This document shows positions 8,597-16,819 of a DNA stretch of 21,815 bases, in pieces. The position numbers and the translations under genes are program-made. The stretch is taken from the NCBI GenBank assembly GCA_025455725.1, contig JALOLY010000012.1, positions 1 through 21,815 on the forward strand. The letters run 5' to 3'. Each line of letters opens with the position of its first letter. Within the stretch, counting starts at the first letter, position 1. The notes below the pieces were generated by a model, which saw nothing but the letters and a program-made list of their open reading frames with translations, made no database searches and had not been told where the DNA came from. The DNA comes from Amoebophilaceae bacterium (GTDB lineage Bacteria; Bacteroidota; Bacteroidia; Cytophagales; Amoebophilaceae).

Positions 8597-8928
8597 GAAA
8601 TTTTGATGCATCGTGGCCAACCTTACTTCATAACGATCACTACCGTTCACATGCACTAATCAGGGCACTAAGCTCTTATCTTATTATTCGTTTCGAAAGG
8701 CGAGAGCAGCCGTGCGGTCCGCTATTCCATAGAGTGACGCGCTGACTGTGGGTGTGTCACTAAGAGGCTTACGAGGAAGATTATCCTTCAGTAGTGCTCT
8801 ATACTGCTACCTCCTTCTTGTGCATGCTAGTGAAGATTAAGAACATTTCGTTATGTTTACGGATCGTGCGTATCGTGAACGTTTCTGATTGAAGAACTCG
8901 AGGTATAGGCCTCGTATGTCGTAGCAAT
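8597..8928. other. Spacer, nothing recognised
   Basis: These 332 bp between the barrel gene and queA hold no credible gene. A minus-strand open frame at 8799-9059 overlaps the start of queA and is judged a shadow. A short CGAGG/CCTCG hairpin lies near 8899-8914. The queA promoter should be here, and TATGTTTA near 8852 resembles the TAnnTTTG box, but no TTG partner is at a suitable distance. Confidence 0.5.
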
Positions 8929-9975
8929 ATGAAGTTATCCTCATTTAAATTTGACTTGCCCTCTAAGCTCATTTCTCCCCACCCTGCCGCCAATAGAGAT
9001 GAAGCACGACTCATGGTCGTCCACAAGGATACTGGCAAGATTGAGCACAAGCATTTCAAAGATGTAATCGATTATCTATCAGAAGACGATGTATTGGTCG
9101 TCAATGATACCAAAGTATTTTCTGCGTTGCTCTATGGTAGCAAGGAAAAAACAGGTGCGCCCATAGAAGTGCTGCTATTGCGAGAGTTGAACGGAGAACA
9201 TCATTTGTGGGATGCACTAGTGGATCCGGCTAGGAAAATCCGCGTTGGCAACAAATTATTTTTTGGTGATGGGGAGTTAGTGGCAGAAGTACTGGATAAT
9301 ACCACGTCTAGGGGAAGAACACTCAAGTTTCTTTTTGATGGGACAACAGAGGATCTACACGGCATCATTGAGCAGCTGGGTAACACACCACTTCCTAAAG
9401 AAATCAAGAGAAAAGTAATACCTGAGGATCGCAGTCGCTACCAGACCGTTTATGCGCAACAAATAGGCGCTGTTGTGGCACCTACTGCGGGTCTACATTT
9501 TACACCTCACTTGCTTAAGCGATTAGAGCTCCAAGGTATACATATCGCCTCTCTTACCCTACATATTGGCTTAGGATCGCTGAGGCCTGTCGATGTAGAA
9601 GACTTGACCAAGTATAAGGTAGACTCTGAGTTTATGTCTATTCATGAGACAGTAGCGCGTGTAGTCAACCAAGCATTGAATCAGAGGAAGCGTGTTTGTG
9701 CTGTTGGTGTTTCTACTGCTAAAGCTATAGAATCCTCTGTTTCTGCTGCTGGGGGGCTAAAAGCCAGTCATGGGTGGACCAACAAGTTTATTTTCCCTCC
9801 TTATCCATTCAGAGTTTGTACGTCCTTGATCACTAACTTTCACTTGCCAGCGTCAGCCCCACTGATGACTGCGGCTGCCTTGGGAGGATATGATTTGATT
9901 ATGGAAGCATATCAATTAGCCGTCAAGGAGAAATACCGATTCTTTGTGTACGGTGATGCTATGTTGATACTGTAG
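8929..9975 (+). CDS. queA: S-adenosylmethionine:tRNA ribosyltransferase-isomerase
   Basis: QueA transfers and isomerises the ribosyl group of S-adenosylmethionine onto preQ1 at position 34 of GUN tRNAs, making epoxyqueuosine. The 348-residue length is normal. Diagnostic blocks are HPAANRDEARLMV (18-30), VVNDTKV, GAPIEVLLLRE, TPLPKEIKR followed by PEDRSRYQTVYA, the hallmark APTAGLHFT, LHIGLGSLRPV and TNFHLPASAPLM. The start is the ATG at 8929, the only one that fits the N-terminal FDLPSKLI motif. There is no Shine-Dalgarno sequence, as usual in this phylum. No other queuosine-pathway gene lies in the window, so preQ1 may be made elsewhere or salvaged. It is transcribed toward uppS with a 166 bp gap. 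Confidence 0.95.
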   Translation: MKLSSFKFDLPSKLISPHPAANRDEARLMVVHKDTGKIEHKHFKDVIDYLSEDDVLVVNDTKVFSALLYGSKEKTGAPIEVLLLRELNGEHHLWDALVDPARKIRVGNKLFFGDGELVAEVLDNTTSRGRTLKFLFDGTTEDLHGIIEQLGNTPLPKEIKRKVIPEDRSRYQTVYAQQIGAVVAPTAGLHFTPHLLKRLELQGIHIASLTLHIGLGSLRPVDVEDLTKYKVDSEFMSIHETVARVVNQALNQRKRVCAVGVSTAKAIESSVSAAGGLKASHGWTNKFIFPPYPFRVCTSLITNFHLPASAPLMTAAALGGYDLIMEAYQLAVKEKYRFFVYGDAMLIL

Positions 9976-10141
9976 TAGGTGTGAGCTGACTGCTTGTAGC
10001 ATGAAAGCACTGCGCCACTTGGGTATTTTGCTAAAATCAATCTTTTCTCCTTGTTATTGGGGGTAAACGTTGTCGGGCCGCTCTGTAGTTATACTAAGCA
10101 TGAAATATTTGACAGGAGATGAGTCTGGCCCAAGGTGTAGC

Positions 10142-10981
10142 ATGATGAAAAGAGTGCGCCTGCGTGTTAGTCTGTGCCAGTTTTTATTGAGTTTTTCTTT
10201 CTCGCTGCATGTCTGGGCAAAAGTGCCAACGAGCCAAGATACCTTGGAACGTGATGCGAAAGACCAGATCGACCGGAATAATCTGCCAGAACATATTGCG
10301 ATTATCATGGATGGCAATGGTAGGTGGGCTAGCAGGCAGGGTAAACCAAGAGTATTTGGCCATCAAAATGCTATACAAAGTGTTCGAGAAGTGGTAGAAG
10401 GTTGTGGTGAGCTAGGCATTTCTTGTCTGACCTTGTACGCTTTTTCTACGGATAACTGGAAACGCCCTAAAAAAGAAGTAGACAGCCTAATACGCCTGAT
10501 TGTTACTACTATTGACAAAGAGCTGGTAGAACTCGTACAAAACAATGTGCGACTCAATTTTATAGGTGATCTGCTTAGCCTTCCAAAGAATTGTCAAGAA
10601 GCTATCCAAAGAGCTACGAAACTTTCTAACCACAATCGGGGGCTGCTCTTGACCATTGCACTGAGCTATAGCGGGAGATGGGATCTGGCTGAAGCTGCCA
10701 AAGGTATTGCCAGGGATGTGCAGGCGGGTCTCTTGTCGTTGCAAGACATTGATGCCACCCTTTTTAAAAGATACCTTACTACCCAGGGTACGCCTGATCC
10801 GGCACTGCTGATCAGGACAAGCGGCGAGATGCGGCTCAGCGACTTTCTTTTAGGACAACTTGCCTATACAGAACTGTTTTTCACTTCCGTTCTTTGGCCT
10901 GACTTTAGAAAGCACCATCTTTACGAGGCTATTTTGGAATACCAAAGACGAGAAAGACGATTTGGCAACTTGGAAAAGTGA
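10142..10981 (+). CDS. uppS: Isoprenyl transferase (undecaprenyl diphosphate synthase) with unusual N-terminus
   Basis: UppS extends farnesyl diphosphate with isopentenyl units to make the C55 lipid carrier for peptidoglycan. The core begins near residue 46 with NNLPEHIAIIMDGNGRWA, whose Asp57 is the catalytic aspartate. VFGH, LTLYAFSTDNWKRP, IRTSGEMRLSDF and VLWPDF follow. In the block usually reading FLLWQ the Trp is replaced by Gly (codon 10853-10855). From the ATG at 10142 the first 26 residues look like a signal peptide (KRVRLR, hydrophobic core, HVWA), which is odd for a cytosolic enzyme. Possible starts are ATG 10100, ATG 10142 (AAGGTG upstream) and GTG 10223, the last giving a normal 252 residues. 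It heads the operon, 12 bp before bamA. Confidence 0.93.
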   Translation: MMKRVRLRVSLCQFLLSFSFSLHVWAKVPTSQDTLERDAKDQIDRNNLPEHIAIIMDGNGRWASRQGKPRVFGHQNAIQSVREVVEGCGELGISCLTLYAFSTDNWKRPKKEVDSLIRLIVTTIDKELVELVQNNVRLNFIGDLLSLPKNCQEAIQRATKLSNHNRGLLLTIALSYSGRWDLAEAAKGIARDVQAGLLSLQDIDATLFKRYLTTQGTPDPALLIRTSGEMRLSDFLLGQLAYTELFFTSVLWPDFRKHHLYEAILEYQRRERRFGNLEK

Positions 10982-10993
10982 GTATACTGCAGT

Positions 10994-13672
10994 ATGAAAG
11001 AAAATTTTTATCGTACCGCCTTGGTGCAATTTGTTGCCAACTGTGTGTTGGCTGCGGGCGCTTTAGCGCAACCTAAGCCCACCTTTTACCCGCTTGAACT
11101 TAATTATGCTGCTCCTGCTACTTATCTGATCGAAGACGTTCAAATTACTGGTGCCAAGTCCCTAGACAAGGAAGCAATTGTGACCATTTTAGGGCTTGGT
11201 GCTGGTGACACGGTCCAAATACCTGGATCAGCCATTGCGGATGCTATGCGCAGATTGTGGCAGCAGAAGCTATTCAGTGATGTGGCCATTCATGCCTCTC
11301 AAGTTGATGATCATCGTGTTATACTCACCGTTAGTATTACTGAGAGTCCTAGATTATTGGACTATTCTTTTGAGGGTGTGAGCAAAGGAGAGCAGGAGAA
11401 GCTTATCGAGAAGATCAAGCTTGTAAAAGGGGAGGTTGTAACGGAAGGGATCATTAAAAACACTCAAAAAATTATTGAAAATTACTGGGTAGCAGAGGGA
11501 TATTTATACACGACAGTCACCATTACCTCTGTGCCTGATCCCGTGCGTACTGCTTATACCTGCCTCCACATTAGAGTTGATAAGGGGGAGAAATTAAGCG
11601 TCAATGCCATACACTTTGAAGGGAATCAGCATGTGAGTAGCGATGTGCTAAAAAGTCAGATGCAGCACATTCGAGAGAGGCCTCGCTTTACGTTGGTCAA
11701 AGACATACTCAAGCAAGTACTTACCCTGCAACCTATCAGGGCGCGGGGCGTACTTTGGCACCCATTTAGTTTCCAGAAAAGTTGGAGCTACTTGCAGAAG
11801 CACGTGATTCTGTTCCCCTCTAAGTTTAATGAGGCTGAGTTCGCAGAAGAAAAGAAGCGCATTGTAAGTTACTACCAGAGCGAGGGATTCAGGGATGCAG
11901 CCGTTATAGAAGACAAGGTGTGTAGGCGGGGGGATACTTTGCTCGATGTGTGGATGAAGGTACGAGAAGGAAAAAAATACTACGTAGGGGCTATCAAGTG
12001 GGTGGGCAATTATCTTTACGATGATTGCACTCTCAATCAGATACTCAAAATCAGAACGGGCGATGTATACGATCCAACGCTACTCCAGAAGAGGCTTTAT
12101 AGAAATCCAGAAGGACAAGATGTTGCCTCACTGTACGTGGATAATGGTTATTGCTTTTTTTATGCTGACCCGGTAGAGGTAGGGCTAAGAGACGATAAAG
12201 TAGACCTAGAAATCAACATACAAGAAGGACCCCAAGCCTCCGTTAACAAGATACTGATTGAGGGCAATAAGGTCACGCATGATGATGTGATTAGACGAGA
12301 GCTCCGAACCTTGCCTGGTGACAAATTTAGCAGTGCCAATCTGCAAAGATCTTACAGAGAGTTAGCCCAGCTCAATATTTTTGACCCCGCTATTGATATC
12401 CGACCTATCCCTAATGCCACTGATAAAATTGTAGACATTCAATACAAAGTAAAAGAAAGGCCCAAGTTTGAGGCAAAGCTTGGGGGGGGTTGGGGAGGCA
12501 AGAAATTCATGGGTGAACTTAGTTTGGCCACTAACAATTTTTCTTTAGGTAATTTTTTGAAATTTCGTCCTCCAATAGGAGGAGGGCAAACATTGGGGCT
12601 GAAGGCTGAGACCAATGGCAAAGAATATCGAAACTATGCACTTCAGTTCACCGAGCCTTGGTTGGGTGGAAAAAAACCCAGACACTTTCACCTGAGTTTG
12701 AACAAAGCCAGTGAAGGCAAGAGAGGTTCGGTAGGTGGCAATACCAGCTTGGGCATGAGGCTTTCTTGGCCGGATGACTACGTGGTATTGAAGGGTAGTA
12801 TTGCCTATTATCGTCACAATTATAAAGACTATTATCTATTATACGATGAAGTGTGCAATCCCTCAGGAGGTGAGAGTAACTCCGATAAGAAGGGTGGAGG
12901 GGGTGTGTCAAAATCAGATAATAGGAAAATAGGTGGGCCAACGGAAGGCATTCTTAATGACTTGTCTTTTGACATTTCGTTAGAACGCGATAGCACGGGT
13001 CCTAGTCCCATATATCCTAAGGAGGGGAGCAGGCTAGAGTTACACGCCAATTTTACACCTCCTTGGTCTTGGTTATTCAATAAAAGGAACAAGAGTCTTT
13101 CTCAGTCAGAGAAGTATCGTTGGAAGGAGTATCATCAGTGGATGTTGGATGGCTCTTATTTTTTTCGACTCTTAGACGACCTGGTACTGAATGTGCGCGG
13201 TCATTTTGGAGTGTTAGGCAGTTTCCCCTCTCAAAGTAATATCGGACCTTTTTCAAGATTTTATATAGGGGGTTCTGGTTTTGGGGATCGCGCCCTAAAA
13301 GGTAAGGAGCGTATCTCCTTGCGGGGTTATGAAGAAGGTTACATTACGCCTGAAGACAAGGTTAGTGGTTATCAAGGAGGGGTAATTTATGATAAATTTG
13401 TGTTGGAGCTTCGGTACCCTATGATTTCTAGTCATTTCGCATCTGCCTACGCTTTGGTTTTTGCGGAAGGAGGAAACGCTTGGGCGCAATACGAAGATTA
13501 TGATTTTTTTTCTCTGAAGAGGTCGGCAGGAGTAGGTTTTAGGGTATATTTACCCTTCATTGTCGGTACTGTGGTAGGCCTCGATTGGGGGTATGGTTTT
13601 GATAAAAAGAAAACAGATAAGGGGTATAATGAATTTGATTTTCACTTCTCCATAGGGGTGAACTTGCGGTAA
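10994..13672 (+). CDS. bamA: Outer-membrane protein assembly factor BamA
   Basis: BamA is the core of the BAM complex, folding and inserting beta-barrel proteins into the outer membrane. The 892-residue protein has a signal peptide ending at AGALA (cleavage near residue 25). About five POTRA repeats span roughly 43-492, with an enlarged third repeat as often seen in this phylum. The C-terminal barrel starts near 495 at KLGGGWGGKK. ISLRGYEEG near residue 775 corresponds to the conserved RGF/RGY loop that folds into the barrel. A Gly/Ser/Lys-rich low-complexity insert lies in an extracellular-type loop at about 620-648. The coding sequence contains a G8 run at 12482-12489. It follows uppS by 12 bp and precedes skp by 66 bp, the standard Bacteroidota order. 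Confidence 0.95.
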   Translation: MKENFYRTALVQFVANCVLAAGALAQPKPTFYPLELNYAAPATYLIEDVQITGAKSLDKEAIVTILGLGAGDTVQIPGSAIADAMRRLWQQKLFSDVAIHASQVDDHRVILTVSITESPRLLDYSFEGVSKGEQEKLIEKIKLVKGEVVTEGIIKNTQKIIENYWVAEGYLYTTVTITSVPDPVRTAYTCLHIRVDKGEKLSVNAIHFEGNQHVSSDVLKSQMQHIRERPRFTLVKDILKQVLTLQPIRARGVLWHPFSFQKSWSYLQKHVILFPSKFNEAEFAEEKKRIVSYYQSEGFRDAAVIEDKVCRRGDTLLDVWMKVREGKKYYVGAIKWVGNYLYDDCTLNQILKIRTGDVYDPTLLQKRLYRNPEGQDVASLYVDNGYCFFYADPVEVGLRDDKVDLEINIQEGPQASVNKILIEGNKVTHDDVIRRELRTLPGDKFSSANLQRSYRELAQLNIFDPAIDIRPIPNATDKIVDIQYKVKERPKFEAKLGGGWGGKKFMGELSLATNNFSLGNFLKFRPPIGGGQTLGLKAETNGKEYRNYALQFTEPWLGGKKPRHFHLSLNKASEGKRGSVGGNTSLGMRLSWPDDYVVLKGSIAYYRHNYKDYYLLYDEVCNPSGGESNSDKKGGGGVSKSDNRKIGGPTEGILNDLSFDISLERDSTGPSPIYPKEGSRLELHANFTPPWSWLFNKRNKSLSQSEKYRWKEYHQWMLDGSYFFRLLDDLVLNVRGHFGVLGSFPSQSNIGPFSRFYIGGSGFGDRALKGKERISLRGYEEGYITPEDKVSGYQGGVIYDKFVLELRYPMISSHFASAYALVFAEGGNAWAQYEDYDFFSLKRSAGVGFRVYLPFIVGTVVGLDWGYGFDKKKTDKGYNEFDFHFSIGVNLR

Positions 13673-13738
13673 AGTTGCACTTATGGAATGACTGTAAAGG
13701 GTTGGAGCTCATAATAATTCATAAACAGAAAATAGAAT

Positions 13739-14311
13739 ATGATGCAAAAGAAAGTACTTTTAGCCTTGGCACTGACGTTGAGCTTGTGCAAGCTGCATGC
13801 AGAGAATAAACGATCCGTCACACAGTCCCCGCCTATAAAAATTGGCTATACTAGTGTGGATTATATCTTTCGCTTCTTACCTGAAGTCAAGACGATTGCA
13901 TCCGAGTGCGCGAGCCTTGAGAAACAGCTCAGAAGTAAAGTAGAGGCTAGCTTAGCGGGATACTACCAGAAAGAGAAGGCTTTTAAACAAGATCGTGATG
14001 CCATGACCGAAGCAGTGAGAAATCAAAAACAGTTAGAGCTACAACAACTGCGGGGAGATTGTGAACGACTTCAGCTCGAGTTTCAGGAAAAGCTTGATAG
14101 CAAGCACATTGACCTGTTGAAGCCTGTTTATGAGAAAGTTACCAATGCCATTCAGCAAGTCGCTGAAGAAGATGGCTATACACATATATTGAATGCTAAT
14201 ATGGGAGGCATGCCTGTGTTGCTTTATGTGAGTGAAGAGCACCATATCTCGGATCGAGTCCTGAAGAAGCTGGGTGTTTATCCTGATAAGGCAAAGGGTA
14301 CGAAGCCGTAA
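13739..14311 (+). CDS. skp: Periplasmic chaperone Skp/OmpH family
   Basis: Skp trimers hold unfolded outer-membrane proteins in the periplasm on their way to BamA. The protein is 190 residues. A signal peptide covers residues 1-21 (MMQKK, hydrophobic core, KLHA). IGYTSVDYIFRFLPEVK is the typical OmpH opening strand and helix, followed by a long charged coiled coil (about 55-140) and a closing segment (YTHILN). Two adjacent ATGs (13739 and 13742) are possible starts and differ by one Met. It sits 66 bp after bamA in the same direction, so co-transcription is likely. Many Bacteroidota carry a second ompH copy next; here a 0.9 kb non-coding stretch follows instead. Confidence 0.88.
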   Translation: MMQKKVLLALALTLSLCKLHAENKRSVTQSPPIKIGYTSVDYIFRFLPEVKTIASECASLEKQLRSKVEASLAGYYQKEKAFKQDRDAMTEAVRNQKQLELQQLRGDCERLQLEFQEKLDSKHIDLLKPVYEKVTNAIQQVAEEDGYTHILNANMGGMPVLLYVSEEHHISDRVLKKLGVYPDKAKGTKP

Positions 14312-15220
14312 GGCTTTTCAAGGAATGCGTTGTTCTGCCGTTTTGATCGACATAATGGGGTGTTTGTAGTGTGGAAGACGGGGGATTGAGAACTCCTGAA
14401 CAGCTAACTACCAGGAAGTAATCGAAGTTTTGCGTGAAGCAGTGTCGGTGGTACTGTTTGCCAGGGCCTTGTCTGCAGGTGCTCAGTGCTATCGTGGGTA
14501 GAGCGAGTCTTCGTTTGTCCGCTTGCTGCTCGTATAAGTCCCTCATACCTCTCATAGAGGTGGCTCAGAGCGTCTTGACTGCCCACCTGCAAGGGAGATA
14601 TACTTGGGGATCAACGCAGGAGAGGAGCTAGGCCATTGTGCCCAGAGTTTTGTTTCTAAGGGCCTCTGGTGAAGAAAGTGGCAACACACGATCAGGATAC
14701 ATCGCTCGCGAAAGGACTTGAGGTGGTCGTTATTCTTTGCTGTTTCACTGTTTCGTGGCTATCTCAATGAGCTAGCTAGTATGCGTTGCGCCCCAGAAGT
14801 AGCAACGGGGGCGGCTTAGGGCATGCCACAGTGTCTAAGGGGGGGGCGCTATTTTTGGGGATGAGCTTATGTAGGGGGAATTTGCCATTTTCCTCGAAAA
14901 GGTACTGAAAAATGTCAGAACTAGGCTAGGATGATGTTGATAAAAGAGGTGGGTATAGGCGATAGCCCCTTGGGGCGCGTTACCCCGTTCTCGGGAAGAC
15001 TGTGTGTTGAATGGTACCGTCTGTCGATTATGAGAGGAGCTTACCGAGGACATCTCGTTTAATTTAATACTGTAAAAACAAGCAACAGCTACTTAACAAG
15101 GGTGGGATTTGCTTGAAACGGGCTCTGGGAGGCACTTTAGGTATTTTAAGATAGATGAGTGCTAAAAAGTTTTGAAAGATATACTTGAGTAGGCCCAGAA
15201 TAATAATTGCTGTGTTGTCT
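14312..15220. other. 0.9 kb region without a recognisable gene
   Basis: This is the longest gap between intact plus-strand genes. No open frame exceeds about 70 codons except one minus-strand frame that starts inside skp territory. Structure is visible: ACCTCT/AGAGGT hairpin (14547-14561), TGCAGGTG near 14475 and CACCTGCA near 14584 as a long-range inverted repeat, GCGCCCC (14788-14794) against GGGGCGC (14843-14849) before ATTTTT, a G8 run (14839-14846) and the 12-base palindrome GCCCCTTGGGGC (14965-14976). I see no RNase P, tmRNA or SRP RNA signature on either strand. It may be a decayed ompH copy or other lost gene, or an unknown RNA. Confidence 0.5.
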
Positions 15221-16558
15221 ATGAACATCAAACAAAAATGCTGCCTGGCTGTCTTGTGCTTGGCTTCTGTGGGCACAGCGCTGGCAGATCCCTCTCAAGC
15301 AATGGTGTTAGACAAGATCATTGCCAATGTCGACAACTATATCATTCTACAATCAGAATTAGAGGATGCTTATCAGCAATTCTTGTCCCAGGGTAAGGGA
15401 GATGTACCCGATCTGAAGTGTAAGATACTGGAGCAGTTACTCGTCAATAAGATGTTGCTCTCCAAAGCTAGGCAAGAAGGAGTGCTGGTGGACAAAAAAG
15501 CCGTAGCTCAGGCTCTCAATAGCAGCATGCAAGATCTTTTGGCACAAGCAGGATCAGAAGCGAGACTGGTACAGTCTTGGGGGAAACCCATACAAGAGAT
15601 ACAAAAAGAGGTAAGAGAAAAGCTAGAGGAACAAATGGTGCTGAGCAATATGCGTACTCAGCTCATCAAAGATATTGCTGTCACCCCGCAAGAAGTAAGA
15701 GAATTTTTTGAAGCCTTACCCGCTCAACAAGAGCCTTACTACCCAGCCGAAGTAGTAGTTAGGCAGATTGTGCAGTATCCACGAGTCAGCTCTCAAGTGA
15801 CAGACGCTTTGATAGCACAACTACGATCTCTGAAGGTGCGTCTACAAAACGGAGAAGACTTTGAGGTCCTGGCCCAAGAGTACTCTCAGGACCTAGATTC
15901 TGCTTCCCAAGGGGGGGACATAGGATTTTGGCGATTAGGTGAGCTAGTACCTGCTTATGAGGAAGCGGCGCTGGCACTCGAACCTGGCGAGGTGTCCGAT
16001 CCAGTGATTACAGAATTTGGCTTTCATTTGATTCAGCTCATTGCCCGAGAAGAAGACAGATACAACAGCCGTCATATCTTGCTCAAGTCCCACCCGACAG
16101 TGCTTGATACAGAGGTGACCAAGACTCAATTGGCTCAGCTGCGTGCCGACATTTTAGCAAAAAAAATAACTTTTGTACAGGCTGCCATTAACTTCTCTGA
16201 AGACTCCCTAACGGCTCCCCTTGGAGGACTACTTATGGGTAGGGGCGATCGGGGGAGGGTGTTGATTGATGACTTGCCACCAGATGTATACTTTGTTATA
16301 GAGGAACTTGCTCCTGGTGCGATATCTGATCCTGTGTTGTTGCCTGAAGCCAATGGTAGAGATGCTGTTAGGCTACTTTTTCTGGAAGAAAAAGTAGCTC
16401 CTCATCAGGCCAACCTTGCACAAGATTATGCAAAGATCCAGCAGATGCTCATTGAGCAAAGAAGCACCACTGCACTGACAACATGGTTTGAGCGTGCACA
16501 GAAAACGACCTCTATCCGCGTAGCCCCCGAGTACCAGCACTGTGCATTGTTGAGATGA
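15221..16558 (+). CDS. surA: SurA-like periplasmic peptidyl-prolyl isomerase
   Basis: A 445-residue periplasmic chaperone and parvulin-type proline isomerase for outer-membrane protein biogenesis. The signal peptide is residues 1-22 (MNIKQK, hydrophobic core, GTALA before Asp23). A SurA N-terminal chaperone domain runs from about 28 to 165, with the typical opening VLDKIIANVDNYIILQSEL. Two PpiC/parvulin domains follow, about 176-276 (ending in FGFHLIQLI) and 281-385 (beginning YNSRHILLK), then a C-terminal helix. The frame also runs upstream to a TTG at 15185, but the ATG at 15221 places the signal peptide at the start. It is downstream of skp, separated by a gene-free stretch, so it probably has its own promoter. 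Confidence 0.9.
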   Translation: MNIKQKCCLAVLCLASVGTALADPSQAMVLDKIIANVDNYIILQSELEDAYQQFLSQGKGDVPDLKCKILEQLLVNKMLLSKARQEGVLVDKKAVAQALNSSMQDLLAQAGSEARLVQSWGKPIQEIQKEVREKLEEQMVLSNMRTQLIKDIAVTPQEVREFFEALPAQQEPYYPAEVVVRQIVQYPRVSSQVTDALIAQLRSLKVRLQNGEDFEVLAQEYSQDLDSASQGGDIGFWRLGELVPAYEEAALALEPGEVSDPVITEFGFHLIQLIAREEDRYNSRHILLKSHPTVLDTEVTKTQLAQLRADILAKKITFVQAAINFSEDSLTAPLGGLLMGRGDRGRVLIDDLPPDVYFVIEELAPGAISDPVLLPEANGRDAVRLLFLEEKVAPHQANLAQDYAKIQQMLIEQRSTTALTTWFERAQKTTSIRVAPEYQHCALLR

Positions 16559-16819
16559 TGGATCGTGCTTGTCTGATAGTAGGCTACTCACTTTTTTCTT
16601 AGTTATTTCCACTTTAGATTGAGTGCCTTATCTTACTCACTGTGGTTCTTGACGTGCTTTTTCCAGAAGTGTGGGAGCGCTGTCCATACAAGCCCCTTAT
16701 TTCAAGCGTCATGATGAATGGTTGAAGCCCTATTTTGAGGGAATCCCAATGTGTGCAAGGACCCCCCGTTTACCCATTACCAACCGTATTCACGTATATG
16801 TATCGACTAAGCTTGAGCC

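Noticed and set aside
12482..12489. Run of eight G in bamA as a phase-variation switch
   Set aside because: It encodes the conserved glycine-rich start of the barrel (GGGW) and the frame is intact; there is no evidence of length variation from one sequence.
14404..14592. Minus-strand 62-codon frame with DALSHLYERYEGLIRAA, reminiscent of the start of an ECF sigma factor
   Set aside because: Only one short stretch resembles the family, the rest of the frame does not, and there are no region 2 or 4 motifs; chance resemblance is more likely.
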